The notes below the pieces were generated by a model. That model did no database searches, was not told the origin of the DNA, and saw only the letters and a list, made by a program, of their open reading frames with translations. From NCBI GenBank assembly GCA_000697055.1, contig JNDT01002027.1, forward strand, positions 19,941-83,940: a stretch of DNA of 64,000 nucleotides, in the 5' to 3' direction. This document shows positions 1-10,571 of this stretch, one piece after another. Within the stretch, counting starts at the first letter, position 1. The number at the start of each line of letters is the position of its first letter. This stretch comes from Saksenaea vasiformis B4078 (lineage: Eukaryota > Mucoromycota > Mucoromycetes > Mucorales > Saksenaeaceae). The translations under genes were made by a program, and so were the position numbers.

Positions 1-141
1 TCTTGACAAGGCACCTGATGTACTAGATAGTGGCTTCGTTAGTACCTTCTTAATCTTGCCACACTGGCTAACTATTTCTTGCGCCAAGTGATTGTCTAGT
101 TCATCTATCGTCAGTGGCATATACAACGTGCAGACTTTCAT
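1..141 (-). CDS. open frame running off the left edge
   Basis: An ATG at 141 opens a 47-codon minus-strand frame that is still open at base 1. The peptide begins MKVCTLYMPLTIDELDNHL and looks like ordinary coding sequence. The arrangement (hydrophobic strand, then a helix, then GKIKKVLT) is loosely like the first half of an RNA-recognition motif, but there is no full RNP motif, so I do not name it. It could be the 5' exon of a gene lying left of the window or a chance frame. Confidence 0.25.
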   Translation of the reverse strand, partial: MKVCTLYMPLTIDELDNHLAQEIVSQCGKIKKVLTKPLSSTSGALSR

Positions 142-599
142 ATTCCGTTATAACCGATCGATATATATCTTAAGCAATGTGTACATGTTGGGACACTAAC
201 ACGAGAAAAAACGTAACGTGTAATATACATTTTGCAAATTGACAACATGCGTTAAGCATGAAATATAGCTCGCTTGTTCAACGAGGCTAGTTCGTAAGAT
301 AAGCTGATATAAGTAGCTTCTAAAACAAGGAATTATGATTTTTTGCCCTTTTCAATTGTCTCAAACAGCAGATGGGATTCATAAAAATCCAGTAACTAGA
401 AAGAAGACAAAGGTTAACCGTCATTGTGTCCTTATCTGCTTTAGACGACCTTTTGTGGACACTTCTGATAGACTTCTGTGGAATGATGTACTGTTTTCTT
501 GCCATTTTTCCTGGAAAAGAAAAGGGAAGATGTCAGTTCCTGGGAAAATAATGCTGCTAGTTTCATTACCAAACCAAATAGACAGCAAGACCAGATCTT

Positions 600-1090
600 T
601 TTGCTCGTTCAACTGTTGCTACTCGATCCACTGCTTCTTCCCAATCTGTGATGTCTTCTAGAAACGCCAGTTCTTTCTCTATCTCTTTCACTTTTCTTGA
701 GGTTTCCAGGTTGGTGGGTAGGCCACGTTTCAAAGCCCGCCAGTATTTTTTGGTTTCTTGAGGACACTGACTGTATTTAAAGGTACTTTATTATTCTATC
801 TTTTATCTCGCGGTATAACCTTTGAATGTATTGTGCTTCTTCCCACGTGGCGGCGTCAATATCGTAGCCTACCCATTTGCAGTAGTACTTTGTGACCTGT
901 CCCTACCAGATCGATACTGTCAGTGCGAATGGTTCCTGCCTCCATCGTGCACCAGGATCAGAACTCACAGCCCATTCTCTGTGATCAAGTATAGCTTCCA
1001 AATGTTCGCCATCTTCATCCGTTGACATGACTACCTGCGTTCCGAAAACAAACTTGACAGAGCGCCACTGAGAAGGAAAAAAAAGAAGAC
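600..1090 (-). pseudogene. chromodomain-like gene remnant
   Basis: On the minus strand one frame reads LEAILDHREWAVSS near 1010-970 and, after an in-frame stop near 910-905, GQVTKYYCKWVGYDIDAATWEE near 905-840. The Y-x-C-K-W-x-G-Y and T-W-E pattern is the core of a chromodomain, most like the second chromodomain of CHD1-type remodellers. A third stretch (about 770-600) reads QETKKYWRALKRGLPTNLE and ends in a charged helix. Splice sites may join these pieces, but the in-frame stop and the lack of an SNF2 helicase toward the left edge suggest a decayed copy. Further possible upstream exons sit at 1110-1500. No intact gene can be supported. Confidence 0.35.
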
Positions 1091-1877
1091 TTGCTCACCT
1101 TTTGAAACCCCGTTGCACAACACCAGTTGGAGAGGTTCCTGGACCAACCACAACAAGTTGCCTATCTCAAAATCCCATTAACCTTGTAATCTTTACCACT
1201 TGATCATTGAGAAATTCCCGAATGCCATAAAACTTAGCTGGCACTCTGTTATTAAGAGAAGAAAGATGCAAGCTCTCTCATATTGAAAATTTTTCAGATA
1301 GAGCATCCGAGGGATTAATGCAATGCAAGCAAACAGATATAATGATGGGAGAGAAGCAACGGAGAAATAAGTTCATACCTCCTATATCTAAACTCAAGTG
1401 GATAGAATCGATACTTTGTTAGATCCAGAAACAACTCAGTTTCAGAGAGATATTGGGTCATATTCGCGTACATAAGATGGAGATAGACGTGCATTTCCTC
1501 CATTGTTTATTGGATGAATCTTCACGCCACTCTCTATGAATTTTGTGTTCATAGAGGCACCGAGTTTATGTAAATAGAGTATGAAACTGTCGCAAATTCA
1601 CTAGCAGAATTTGTATAGCTTAGTGTGAAGATACATCCAATAAATAGTAATTCATTCGTCCCGACTCTATTCATTTTTTTTAACTAATTTTATACTTTCT
1701 ATCAATCTTTCTCGACCTTTCGGACGGCGCCTGTGGAGACGTTCAGGTGTCGAGGATGTCCAAAAACGTCTGAATCGCAGGTCAAGCCGTGGGGCTAATC
1801 GCCGTCACAAAGCGAGTCCTCGTAAAAAAACGACGTGAAGGAAGCCCTTGCTCACTCCTTGTTTCTTACACCGCAAC

Positions 1878-2283
1878 ATGCTTTCGGCACAAACTCCATA
1901 CGCACTTGCACGAGCCACTTTTAAACGTGCACAGCGTGGCTTGTTTGGTGGAAAGCATATTCAGTTTGGTAACAATGTAACGTACCCCGTTCCATGCGAG
2001 ACCCAGCTCATACTGTTTTGTACAGAATCCATTTTCGAAGAAGAAGACGAGACGCAACTGGCTCCCGAATGTTCAGAGCAAGAAGATTTTTTCCGAAACC
2101 CTGCAACGTTTTATTGATCTTAAGGTGACGACATCCGTCCTGCGAACGATTGACAAGAAAGGCGGACTAGACAAGTACTTGTTGGAGACCAAGGACAAAA
2201 ATCTGCAAAGTGCCAAAGCACTAGACCTCAAGGCAACCATCTTAAAACACCAACAGAAAGCGTCCGCCAGCCCCTCCTTGTAA
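1878..2283 (+). CDS. mitochondrial large-subunit ribosomal protein bL28m
   Basis: Structural protein of the mitochondrial 50S-type subunit. Two exons, 1878-1976 and 2026-2283, are separated by a 49-base GT-AG intron and give 118 residues. Exon 1 carries the family N-terminus (RGLFGGKHIQFGNN) and exon 2 continues with NPFSKKKTRRNWLPNVQ and then LKVTTSVLRTIDKKGG, both diagnostic of the bL28 family. Reading straight through the intron gives a meaningless tail, so splicing is needed. An ATG is present at 1878; the upstream in-frame TTG is unlikely. The protein is short for a fungal mitochondrial homologue, many of which carry a long C-terminal extension, but the bL28 core is complete. It is convergent with the next gene, only about 80 bases away. 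Confidence 0.85.
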
Positions 2284-2361
2284 AAACATAATTCCTTACT
2301 ATACACAGTAGAAATCAAGAAAGACATCTTTATAACTAGCGTTCTACGCATTTCTTTTTCC

Positions 2362-4152
2362 TTATCCCTCATTGCAGAGAGCATTCATCAACAATTGATT
2401 CTCTATCTCTACAACGTCTGCTGTTGCATGGTTCGATGGACATTTCTGACTCTGTATTTTCTCTTCCCATGTTCGTGCCTCCCCCAACATCATCGTATCC
2501 CATACAAGCGCATTGAACCTTTCCACGAAGAGATTTCGCGCCAAATGATCAAAGGCCTTAATTCGTGCCCCACTTGTGCGTCGCTGCCGATCGCTGCTAT
2601 CGACACGACAGCAGTAGTATTGCGGTGTCCGATACACGATCTTAGGGGCCTGGCGCTGACGTGGCTGTATGTACTGTCGATCAATAAGATCGGCGAGTTC
2701 CGTCAGCGCTATTGAAAATTCGTTTAGCGTCATGTAAGCTGCGTCCCAGTTTCCAAGTGAAATGATAACTACATCCACGAGTGCGGACCGTATGCCTTTT
2801 TGCCACGCTGGTTCGTTAAGGTAGGTGAGGCCGTCCCACTTATAGCTACGCACATGTACGCCTTCCACTTGTTGCGATGTGAGTCCTTCCGTCAGAGTAT
2901 AATCAAATGTCAGGTTATTAATGCGAGCACGCGTATCAAAGAGTGTCGGGTCCCACGTCGTTTCGTTGAAATCTTCGCAAAGACAGACACGCCGATCAAG
3001 GTCACCGTAGCCACTACACCATTTGCCTCTCGTGGCGAATTTCTTGAGGGAGCGACGAGTGTTTGAATCGCCATAGATGTCTATACCGCGAGGATATTTA
3101 CGTGCCAGGCATTGGTTGAATGCCTCATACCCAATGGTGCGGTATCGGCATTCATAGGGCATCCATACTTTACCATAACGATCCTGCTGGCCAGCCGACT
3201 TGGGTGCCAGTACCCATCGGCCAGGGTGGTCGGCACGAGTACATAACGGCAGAACGTTGTTGGAATGATTCACCACGTCATCCAGGATATGGATCGTTGA
3301 CTGCGGATATACTGGCAAGCGCTGGGACGTGTAAGGGATGACAGGCCCGTTTTCAAAATTCCATCGTCCTTCGATGTATTCCACCCTGCCTTCGATGTGA
3401 TAGGGGCCTGCGTCCATCAACTTCATATCCGCTTCGTAGATATGCCATAAACCGCGTTCAAACATACGTTCCTCAAGCTGCCGTGACCATTCGGGCACAT
3501 TGTTATCTTCGATCAGCAGCCGTCGCGCTGCACGTAATATCCGGTGACCGTGCCAGGGTTGCATACGGAGTGGAATGGATGCACCCGTTTCTTGATGGTC
3601 TGCAGAAACAATCATGGTGTCCCACCACGGATCACTGATGTCGAGGTTTTGTTCTTTAAATGGTGCATAAAGAAACCGATAAGGATCGTCCTTGTTATGT
3701 GAGGGCGGTTCAGGAGGTGGAAGAAAGGCGCGAACGCACGTGGTTTGACCGACCACCAGAGGGTCCTTTGGTAAAAGAATTAAGGGTGATTTCAGGACTA
3801 CTCCTGTCTCAAACGTTGTGTCCTTATCTCTCAATGACAGCGAGTCGGCTATAACTTTCCGCAAAATCGGCAGAGGAATAGGCTGTTTATCGCAAGATGC
3901 CGACGCTTCCATCCATTGCGACCATGATGGCTGAAACCATCTGTTTATCCACCATGGCATGGGGCTCCGTCGGATGGGGACTTCTGGAAAATAGGTCAGT
4001 ATCGCGACCTCGATATGATGCAAATGTCTATCGATGGTTATTCTATCAGAATCGGGAGGTGATAGAACGTAAATTAAAGGTATCAACATCATGAACAATG
4101 CTATCAACAATACGATATGCCATTGTCGAAGTAGTGTTGTTTGAAGCCCCAT
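2362..4152 (-). CDS. PC-esterase / SGNH-like type II membrane protein
   Basis: Single-exon gene of 596 residues starting at the ATG at 4152 (the frame opens slightly earlier at a TTG). A short cytoplasmic N-terminus is followed by one strong membrane helix (about residues 10-32, IVLLIALFMMLIPLIYVL), typical of a type II Golgi or plasma-membrane protein. The central region holds the esterase block I motif YGDSNTRRSLKKF. Near the C-terminus there is CPSNHATADVVE, a candidate His-containing block, although the exact D-x-x-H spacing is not obvious. This layout fits the PC-Esterase (PMR5/TBL/CAS1/NXPE-like) group, whose characterised members O-acetylate glycans. Six or more Cys in the luminal part fit a secreted domain. 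The substrate is unknown; O-acetyl transfer on a wall polysaccharide is inference. Confidence 0.65.
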   Translation of the reverse strand: MGLQTTLLRQWHIVLLIALFMMLIPLIYVLSPPDSDRITIDRHLHHIEVAILTYFPEVPIRRSPMPWWINRWFQPSWSQWMEASASCDKQPIPLPILRKVIADSLSLRDKDTTFETGVVLKSPLILLPKDPLVVGQTTCVRAFLPPPEPPSHNKDDPYRFLYAPFKEQNLDISDPWWDTMIVSADHQETGASIPLRMQPWHGHRILRAARRLLIEDNNVPEWSRQLEERMFERGLWHIYEADMKLMDAGPYHIEGRVEYIEGRWNFENGPVIPYTSQRLPVYPQSTIHILDDVVNHSNNVLPLCTRADHPGRWVLAPKSAGQQDRYGKVWMPYECRYRTIGYEAFNQCLARKYPRGIDIYGDSNTRRSLKKFATRGKWCSGYGDLDRRVCLCEDFNETTWDPTLFDTRARINNLTFDYTLTEGLTSQQVEGVHVRSYKWDGLTYLNEPAWQKGIRSALVDVVIISLGNWDAAYMTLNEFSIALTELADLIDRQYIQPRQRQAPKIVYRTPQYYCCRVDSSDRQRRTSGARIKAFDHLARNLFVERFNALVWDTMMLGEARTWEEKIQSQKCPSNHATADVVEIENQLLMNALCNEG

Positions 4153-4307
4153 GTAGGAAAGAAAAAGAGGCAATATCGAGAAAAAAGTCTACGTGCCTAT
4201 AGGGAGTGGGATTTTTGTCTGTCATTCTACCGTCATGTTTCCCCTCTCAATCCAATCTACCCAAAACAAGGAAACAGTTGCCTTTCGAATTTGGTTGCTT
4301 TATTTTG

Positions 4308-5171
4308 TCATCGACATGGCAACAGATCGTCATCGCAGCAAGGGATAGGGTAAGTTGATCCAATGGCAGACACATACATCAACCAGGGCTCACGTACCAC
4401 CAACTTGACACCCTGCGGGATGTGGACAGCCAACTGGCATGTGTCATCATCTGCCTCTCCAGCGCTTTTGTTGTATCCTGGAGGGAAGAGGCATGCATCC
4501 CGAACAAATGCCCATAGTAAAGGCGCATCACCTCTCTTGTTCGCCACTAACTTGACATATAAACTATCAACAACAACACCGCGACGTAACCTTACCTTGT
4601 AACCAAATGGTACTTGCTTGGACGGCGGACATGCGAAACATCCAGTACTGGCGACTACCTGTCTCCAAAAGGCAATTTTTGCAGGGTACGTTAACGTGAT
4701 AGCCCAATATACTTCCGCTGCATAGCCAAAACAAAGTAACAATAACTTATTTGCACCCTTTTGTTTTTTTTTCCTTTACCATTGAGCACAAGCCATGTCG
4801 CGAAATCTGCAATGACAGGTATCACTGCCGTAGTCTGTGGAAACGTAACGCGTCCTATCCAGAATGGAAATCAATAACAAATAACAATAACCTCTTTTAT
4901 TGACCGTACGATTCTGGGCAGATGTCCGTAGAGTATAACTCAGTGCTTCGATCCGCTGCCAATACAGCCTAGGAATATGAAGATGTTTAACAAGAGTAAG
5001 GGCGCTCCCGACTTCTCATACACTCATGCCTCGATCCGTAAGGATAAAATGACAGTCGCGACAATATAATCTGTACACTTGTTTGCGTTCGTAAGTGTTT
5101 CCATTTTCCACCATTTCATCATAATGGTCAAAAAACTTTATCATATCCGCGATGGTTGGGGGACACATCAT
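4308..5171 (-). CDS. FAM72 family protein, five exons
   Basis: Complement of 4308-4546, 4596-4717, 4780-4854, 4910-4968 and 5022-5171. All five exons join in phase to 214 residues. Exon 1 has YRLYCRDCHFILTDRGM and exon 2 has AVLAADRSTELYSTDI. Exon 3 has DTCHCRFRDMACAQ, and exon 4 has CGSILGYHVNVPCKNCLLE followed by YWMF. These follow, in order, the Cys-rich FAM72 signature known from animals (C-x2-C ... RGM-x-AVLLAD ... LFSTD ... C-x-C ... AC-x2-CGN-x-x-GYHV ... WMF). The paired cysteines suggest zinc binding. The C-terminal exon is poorly conserved. FAM72 proteins are small and mostly uncharacterised in fungi; animal FAM72A antagonises the uracil glycosylase UNG2, but that role cannot be assumed here. 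The start is chosen as the first of two Met at 5171; a longer frame to 5276 exists. A misleading unspliced frame of 144 codons overlaps exons 4-5. Confidence 0.75.
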
Positions 5172-5272
5172 AGGAAAAGAATGAACTTCGGAGACAGTGA
5201 CCAAAGAAAAGAATAAAATAAAATAAAATAACCAAGTATCTATTTTGTGTGCGCATATGTGTGTTTCCTCGG

Positions 5273-5620
5273 TCATTTTTTTTGACGGTTTGTAAACATT
5301 GTCCAAGGAGGTGTTGGTCCTCTCCAAGACATCCGACTTAAAGTAGGTGTCTGACAAAAAGTAGAAGAAGCCCTTTCAGAGATGATAGTAGTGGGTGATT
5401 GTGGTGGTGTGCTGGAGTTTATGGGCATTACAGAATCTCCTAAAAATGGCGAGAGGGAGAGATGACGATGGGCAATTGTCACACTGTGTGCTAGTTCTTC
5501 GTTTTCTTCATTATCTGTCTTCTTTTGCTCCCGTAATCGTGGTTGGCGTGGTGGAGCAGATAATTCAGTTACATAGCTCGATGATTTTTCCGAAAAAGGA
5601 ATGAGGTCTTCCTGTACCAG

Positions 5621-5654
<34 letters not shown>

Positions 5655-5875
5655 CGTTGTCGTTGCTGTTGCTGCTCTATCATCATCCTCGCTTCATTGG
5701 GTGGTTTTGATTGACCTGTCTGTTCTATTAAACTGACTGGGTTTTCCTTATCTGAGGGACCCCGTGTTTGCTGTCGTTTCTGATACAGAAGCCATACAGC
5801 AAACAACAGTAACATAAACACCAGCAGACCTAATCCAATCATGGCCCATTGCCATGGAAGGATTTGTTTGTTCAT
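5273..5875 (-). CDS. single-pass membrane protein with polyglutamine run
   Basis: Single-exon open frame of 200 residues. An N-terminal helix (about residues 10-32, IGLGLLVFMLLLFAVWLLY) is followed by KRQQ, so it is probably a type III or signal-anchored membrane protein with the tail in the cytosol. A Gln tract of about 15-20 residues (encoded near 5622-5672, mixed CAA/CAG/CGA) and a Ser/Pro-rich tail follow. No catalytic domain is recognised. Its stop lies about 100 bases upstream of the FAM72 start, same strand. The Gln run may vary in length between strains. Confidence 0.55.
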
Positions 5876-6844
5876 AGAAATTGAAGAAGAAAGGGAAAAG
5901 AGAGCGAAGGTCCTTCAGCTGATAGCATTTTAGAGTTTTGTTTACTGAATTATTACTTTCAATGGCATACCCGCACTTTCGCCAAAACTTGGGACCAAGC
6001 CGTTTTCAGCCAATCAAATGAGTCTCAAGGTCGAGCAGACCGACCAATGCAGTAAAACAAAATGGGTAGCTAACGTTAATCGAATTAGAGTTGTCCTAGC
6101 AACGTAACAAGTGTTCATGCAAGAATTACCAAGATAGGCTTGGTGTTATACGATTGTTCCCAAAGAAAAAAAACGAAAGTTCGCCAATATGTTCGAACGT
6201 TCTTCACCATCCTTTCAATTTGCTAAGACCCATCTCATCAAATGCACAATGGTTATGTTCATTCATTGACGTATGCATCAACTGTGGCTATTGACATGTC
6301 ATTCATGGTGGCTAAAACGATCGTTGGTGACATTAGCAACAGAAATTGCTGACGGGGTTTATGTCTTACTAGACCGTTACAACTGATTGGCTAGTTCGCT
6401 TATGTAAATTGGGTGTCCTTCTTGTTTTTGTTGTCGGAAAGGTGTACGCCAATCAGGCTAGCGCAAGACAGAACATACCAAGAAAAGATTCCCAAAATAA
6501 CTGTTGTTCCCCTTTGACGCACCATAAGAGGAAGACCAAGTAACAGCTGACCTTGGCTTCTCTCCATAACGATTTGTGCTTCCTTTGGTAACTGCACATA
6601 GATTAGCTTACTACTGTCTGAGAACTATTTGTTTAGTTTAGTTATGAAATGACGATGTTTTCAATCACCCTGTCCTTCTCTTTGTATTGCAATCACGTTA
6701 TGACAACTTCTTCCTTTTTCGTTTCTTTTAATTAAAACAAACTGAATTTTTTGACAATGCTTAATGATAAAGATTTGCTACTTTACAATGAATAATATCA
6801 ACACAAACAGAAAGACATGTATATGAGGGGAAAGAATGATGCAT
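5876..6844 (-). other. intergenic stretch, no gene supported
   Basis: About 970 bases between two minus-strand genes. Only short shadow frames are present. It holds the promoter of the polyQ gene and the 3' end of the LEA_2-like gene. AT-rich runs occur around 6700-6800. No RNA gene or repeat was recognised. Confidence 0.4.
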
Positions 6845-7606
6845 TCATGAGGCGACAGGACAGGCAAAGCCGGACATTGCAGGTTTGGCAATGATGGTCG
6901 GTTTGTAACCCAACCAATCTAAGCCTGCAATGTAAAGTGTGATCCAAAACTGCACTTGTAGTGAGTTCCGATGTTCACCGTTACAAGCCTGGTACAAGTC
7001 GACAAATGTGGTATCGGATCTGTCCCTCGCTTGATAATTGATGCTCATTGCTACACGAATGGTTGAGATGGTTGATGGTTCCAGCGTGAAGGCTTCGTCG
7101 AGATTGCTGTTTTTGCCGATCATCAAACCCGTCAATGCGTCCTTGGCAACCACTTCGATCTTGTTGAGACGAGTAGGGAAATGATTCTGCCGATTGTCAA
7201 CGGTCACATTGACTAGCCAGCTGCTTTCAAAAGACACATTACCCATCTCGGCCTGGCGAGTCTGGGTAACCGAGGCAGGAGAAAGGAGTGACGCGCCTTC
7301 GATCCGCATCAAAGGCACGCGTGGCCAGGCAAAGAACGCCAGGACGGCAATGACAACCAGACTTAAAAATACACAAATGACCCATGCTCTCCGGCCGCAT
7401 CCTTTGCGTTGTGTCTGGGTTTCTTTTGTTGGTCTTGCTCTGGGAAATCCAAAAAAGCAACAACCGATCCATACGCCTTGAAAAGCGGGATCTCTGTTTG
7501 ATTCAAGATCATAACGCCGATGCTGTTGGTGTGGTTGTTTTTGATATCGTTGCATTTCCTTATCGCTTTTTTCATCGTCATGCTCTTCCTTCTCACCATC
7601 ATGCAT
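6845..7606 (-). CDS. LEA_2-like (WHy domain-type) single-pass membrane protein
   Basis: Open frame of 253 residues. A hydrophilic, His/Glu-rich N-terminus is followed by one membrane helix (about 72-93, AWVICVFLSLVVIAVLAFFAWP). A beta-rich domain follows, with SWLVNVTVDNRQNHFP and later KDALTGLMIGK and STISTIRVAMSINYQ. This matches the layout of fungal and plant LEA14/LEA_2 membrane proteins (TMEM106- and NDR1-like), where the domain sits outside or in a lumen. The role is unknown. The frame stays open upstream of the ATG at 7606 through a plausible protein sequence to about 7740, so a further 5' exon may exist. Confidence 0.55.
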   Translation of the reverse strand: MHDGEKEEHDDEKSDKEMQRYQKQPHQQHRRYDLESNRDPAFQGVWIGCCFFGFPRARPTKETQTQRKGCGRRAWVICVFLSLVVIAVLAFFAWPRVPLMRIEGASLLSPASVTQTRQAEMGNVSFESSWLVNVTVDNRQNHFPTRLNKIEVVAKDALTGLMIGKNSNLDEAFTLEPSTISTIRVAMSINYQARDRSDTTFVDLYQACNGEHRNSLQVQFWITLYIAGLDWLGYKPTIIAKPAMSGFACPVAS

Positions 7607-7812
7607 GGTGACAGGTTCCTCCTTGGGTGGTAACGAGATATATTTTTCGCAAGATAATACTGCGTCGCGAGTTTCAAACGTGTCATGATTTGGATTAGAT
7701 GGTAAAACATGTTCGATTGTGTCTAATTGACGAGATGCTGGAGTACAAAGAAAGAGAATAAAAATAAATAAATCATCATCATTGACATCTTTCCCCTTTC
7801 TCCCTCCGTCTG

Positions 7813-8379
7813 TTATTCTTTTTTGAGCTCAAACGCAAGCACGCCCCAGCCAGTTTTCCAATCAAGGCTAGCGCTCATTTTGTTACACAGATCAACCGGT
7901 ATGCTAAACTTACGCTGTAGAAACGCGCTAGCGATTGTCAGGCGTCTAGGGTCGGGATCGAGATGTTGGGAGAAGAGTGTGTGACTTGTCGTTGTGGAAG
8001 GAAGCGATCCGTGTGAGGAGGAATACGGAGGGGAAGCCAATGACGCCATGGAGCGTGGCCGAGCATCGTTTTGCTGCTGCTCAAGTGATTGTTGTTCTGC
8101 CAGTATTTCTTTGTAATTGGGAGACATAAACCGATCTGCGATTGACAAACGTGGTACATCATTCACGGGAGAGGTGTTCCGTAGCTGAGGTGTAGATGTT
8201 CTTCGTTGATAGTCATAACGTGAACTGGAAGGTGAAATTAATGGACGTTCAGGACGTATGTCATGAGATAGTCTAGGACGATGATGGACATGATGATGCA
8301 CATGGTGATGATGATGTTGTGATGGTGATGGATAAGGTAATCTTTGTGATGATGATAGACGATGATTAGATACTGGCAT
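7813..8379 (-). CDS. His-rich low-complexity protein, unknown function
   Basis: Frame of 188 residues from the ATG at 8379, which follows a good acceptor-like site (tttctggatatag). The first 45 residues carry a His-rich segment (HHHHHVHHHVHHRPR), then Ser/Pro-rich sequence, then a more ordered C-terminus (RRLTIASAFLQRKFSIPVDL and a final WKTGWGVLAFELKKE). The His cluster could bind metal, but this is speculation. An upstream exon may contribute extra N-terminal residues. I do not recognise the family. Confidence 0.45.
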   Translation of the reverse strand: MPVSNHRLSSSQRLPYPSPSQHHHHHVHHHVHHRPRLSHDIRPERPLISPSSSRYDYQRRTSTPQLRNTSPVNDVPRLSIADRFMSPNYKEILAEQQSLEQQQNDARPRSMASLASPPYSSSHGSLPSTTTSHTLFSQHLDPDPRRLTIASAFLQRKFSIPVDLCNKMSASLDWKTGWGVLAFELKKE

Positions 8380-10571
8380 AGCTATATCCAGAAAATGAAA
8401 AGGAAAATGAAAAGAAAATGAAGGGACCATGCTATAAAAAAGAAAAACTTTATTTTCGAGCAAAGGAGGTTCATGCACTCCTGACTCCATCCACGCAAAG
8501 TGGCAAAAAAAGCACTGGTTTTGATCATTTATCCGACATGCTTTACCGAAGGGACTAAAAAGCAATTGTGTTAAGTGATAAGACTCTGGCCTGCCCTGTA
8601 CCCAAAATCCCCCCCCCCCTTTCTTTCGAAGCAATATAAGGCGATTTTCACTTCTCTTTGCATTCAAAACATGGCCAACTCTGGTTATCACACAGAAACC
8701 AGAATCCTTTTGCTAGAAGTCTTCGGTAGTTTCACTTCACCTGATGTCAAGACGAGTGAAGATGAAAGATCCGGTAATGCGAATGTGTCATTTCCTCGTA
8801 CACATGCCTGCAATCATGACTGAATTTGTGAAAGGCAGCCAACATGAAAGTCAGATAGTCTTCTTCACGAGCTTGTCCTCCAAGATTTGTTCGAGTAAGG
8901 TAAACATTATTCACGTTGAAATGGATGGAGTGACACTTGGATATCATCTTACATACCTCCCCAAACGATTATCCTACCTCGTATGGAAATCTGCGCCGCA
9001 CTTGTTAATTGGGTAATGCAAGTAGCTATGCCGATGTGGGATGGACCGGGTTGCAGGAGGTAACGCACAAGGCTATGATTAACTTCAGCTCCGTGGTGAA
9101 TTAATGTCCTCGCTGAGGATATACGGAACAAGGTATACAGAGCTAAAGAGTAAAAAAAAAAAAAAAAAAATTCACGCTGCCCTTTAAGTATCCATCACAT
9201 CCAGTTACCTGAACATCATGTTTATGTTCGAATAATGAGATCTGTCTCTGGCGTGAATGTAAAAGGGAGCACACTTGACATCAAATACAGTAGAAAATCA
9301 TCTTGACTTAATTGTTGAACCAATGTTGACAGACTGGTAAGCTTCTTGGACAGAAGTAAAGGAAAAGATGGATACATAAAGTCCGCGCACTTTCTTGCAT
9401 TTCGACAAGCAAGAGGGATAGACACAACTGCCCCTGAAGATCGCACAAATGCTTTTGAAAGGAGCACGTTTGTTTATTTTCTTTTTCAAGAAATTTCTTT
9501 TGAAGGAGACAAAGGGTGACGCACGGATACTATAGATATATTCGGACGTTTGGAGACATGTAAGCCTCGACCATCTTCGAGAGTTCAGGGAATTTGACCT
9601 GTGTGACTCAATTAGGCAGGATCGATTTGGACTAATGACCACTACACGAATCAATCCTATATAACCATCATATGCTGGCATAATAGTGTGTCGCGTCAGA
9701 AAAAAAGCGCACGCCTTAGTCTACTACCCTTTTGTAACCTTTGTGCAGTCGTGTTCTTAGAAGAATGGTATCAGTTCAACGCCAACGCTACGAATAATAT
9801 ATAACTTCTTCCATGATGAATGACCCGCTTTCATATATCCCTCATCTTCGCTACTGATCTTGCATTTTGACATAGAAAACCCTGGTACCTGCCATTTATC
9901 ATTAATCATCGAGTTCCACGATGAAGCGCGGTAGACTCCATTCGTTATATTGCATCAGTGTCTGCCCACAACTGCACGTATATTGCTTCCCGCCGATCGC
10001 AGTAACGACAGCCGAACAACGAAATGTCCAGGAAAGCATTATTAAAAATCAATATGGATACACAATTCATCTCATTTGATTTTAACGTCTGCCGAAATGC
10101 TATGAAGCATCGTAGCATCTATGCATATACTGCAGAAGTAACGCAGGTAATTCAATATGCAATATGTCTGATTGATCGGAGTGTACGCTTCAACCGTATT
10201 TAACGATGGAAAGCGATCGAGTACTCAGCCCATCGTGACCCTCGGGAAAGGTGGGCTTTGATTTGGTGACTTACTGCAAACCCGTCTCTGTGAATTGTTC
10301 CTACACTGGACGCATAATTTATTAACATTCAAGTTGTAAACTAGAGCTCGTTAATTGGCTCGTCAACGCGTTCATCCTGGTTTCTAGGTGGGTTTGAGGA
10401 ACTTGCGCCCGTTATCATTCCGGAACACATAAGGCTTGTGCTGACGCAATTTGAATGATTGCCATGGTTTCTGCGAAACAGCGAATTGCCGAGAAGACCG
10501 AACGGTCACGCTTTTCTTCTCTTCTCTTTCTTCCTTTCCTCCTGTCTTTCTTTACTGGACTATGAGAGACG
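8380..10571 (-). other. gene-poor stretch with eroded coding-like islands
   Basis: About 2.2 kb with no intact gene. Three minus-strand islands look protein-like: 9467-9222 (QQLSQDDFLLYLMSSVLPFTF), 9131-8949 (RTLIHHGAEVNHSLVRYLL) and 8915-8820 (TRTNLGGQAREEDYLTFML). They could be exons of one HEAT- or ankyrin-like gene split by short introns, or its remains; I cannot close a reading frame across them. An A-run lies at about 9152-9170. The rest (9700-10560) shows nothing I can name. Confidence 0.3.

Noticed and set aside
1848..2117. 89-codon unspliced frame over the bL28m gene
   Set aside because: It starts at a TTG and reads through the 49-base intron; the conserved KKKTRRNW block only appears after splicing.
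4308..4742. 144-codon minus-strand frame taken as a gene by itself
   Set aside because: It reads the FAM72 exon 4 in the wrong frame and runs through two introns; the spliced FAM72 reading has family support and it does not.
5622..5672. TTG/TCG repeat as an independent microsatellite or tandem array
   Set aside because: It is the antisense of an in-frame Gln run inside an open gene, so it is reported with that gene.
7363..7710. 115-codon minus frame overlapping the LEA_2-like gene
   Set aside because: Out of frame with the TM/beta-domain protein and without protein character; a shadow.
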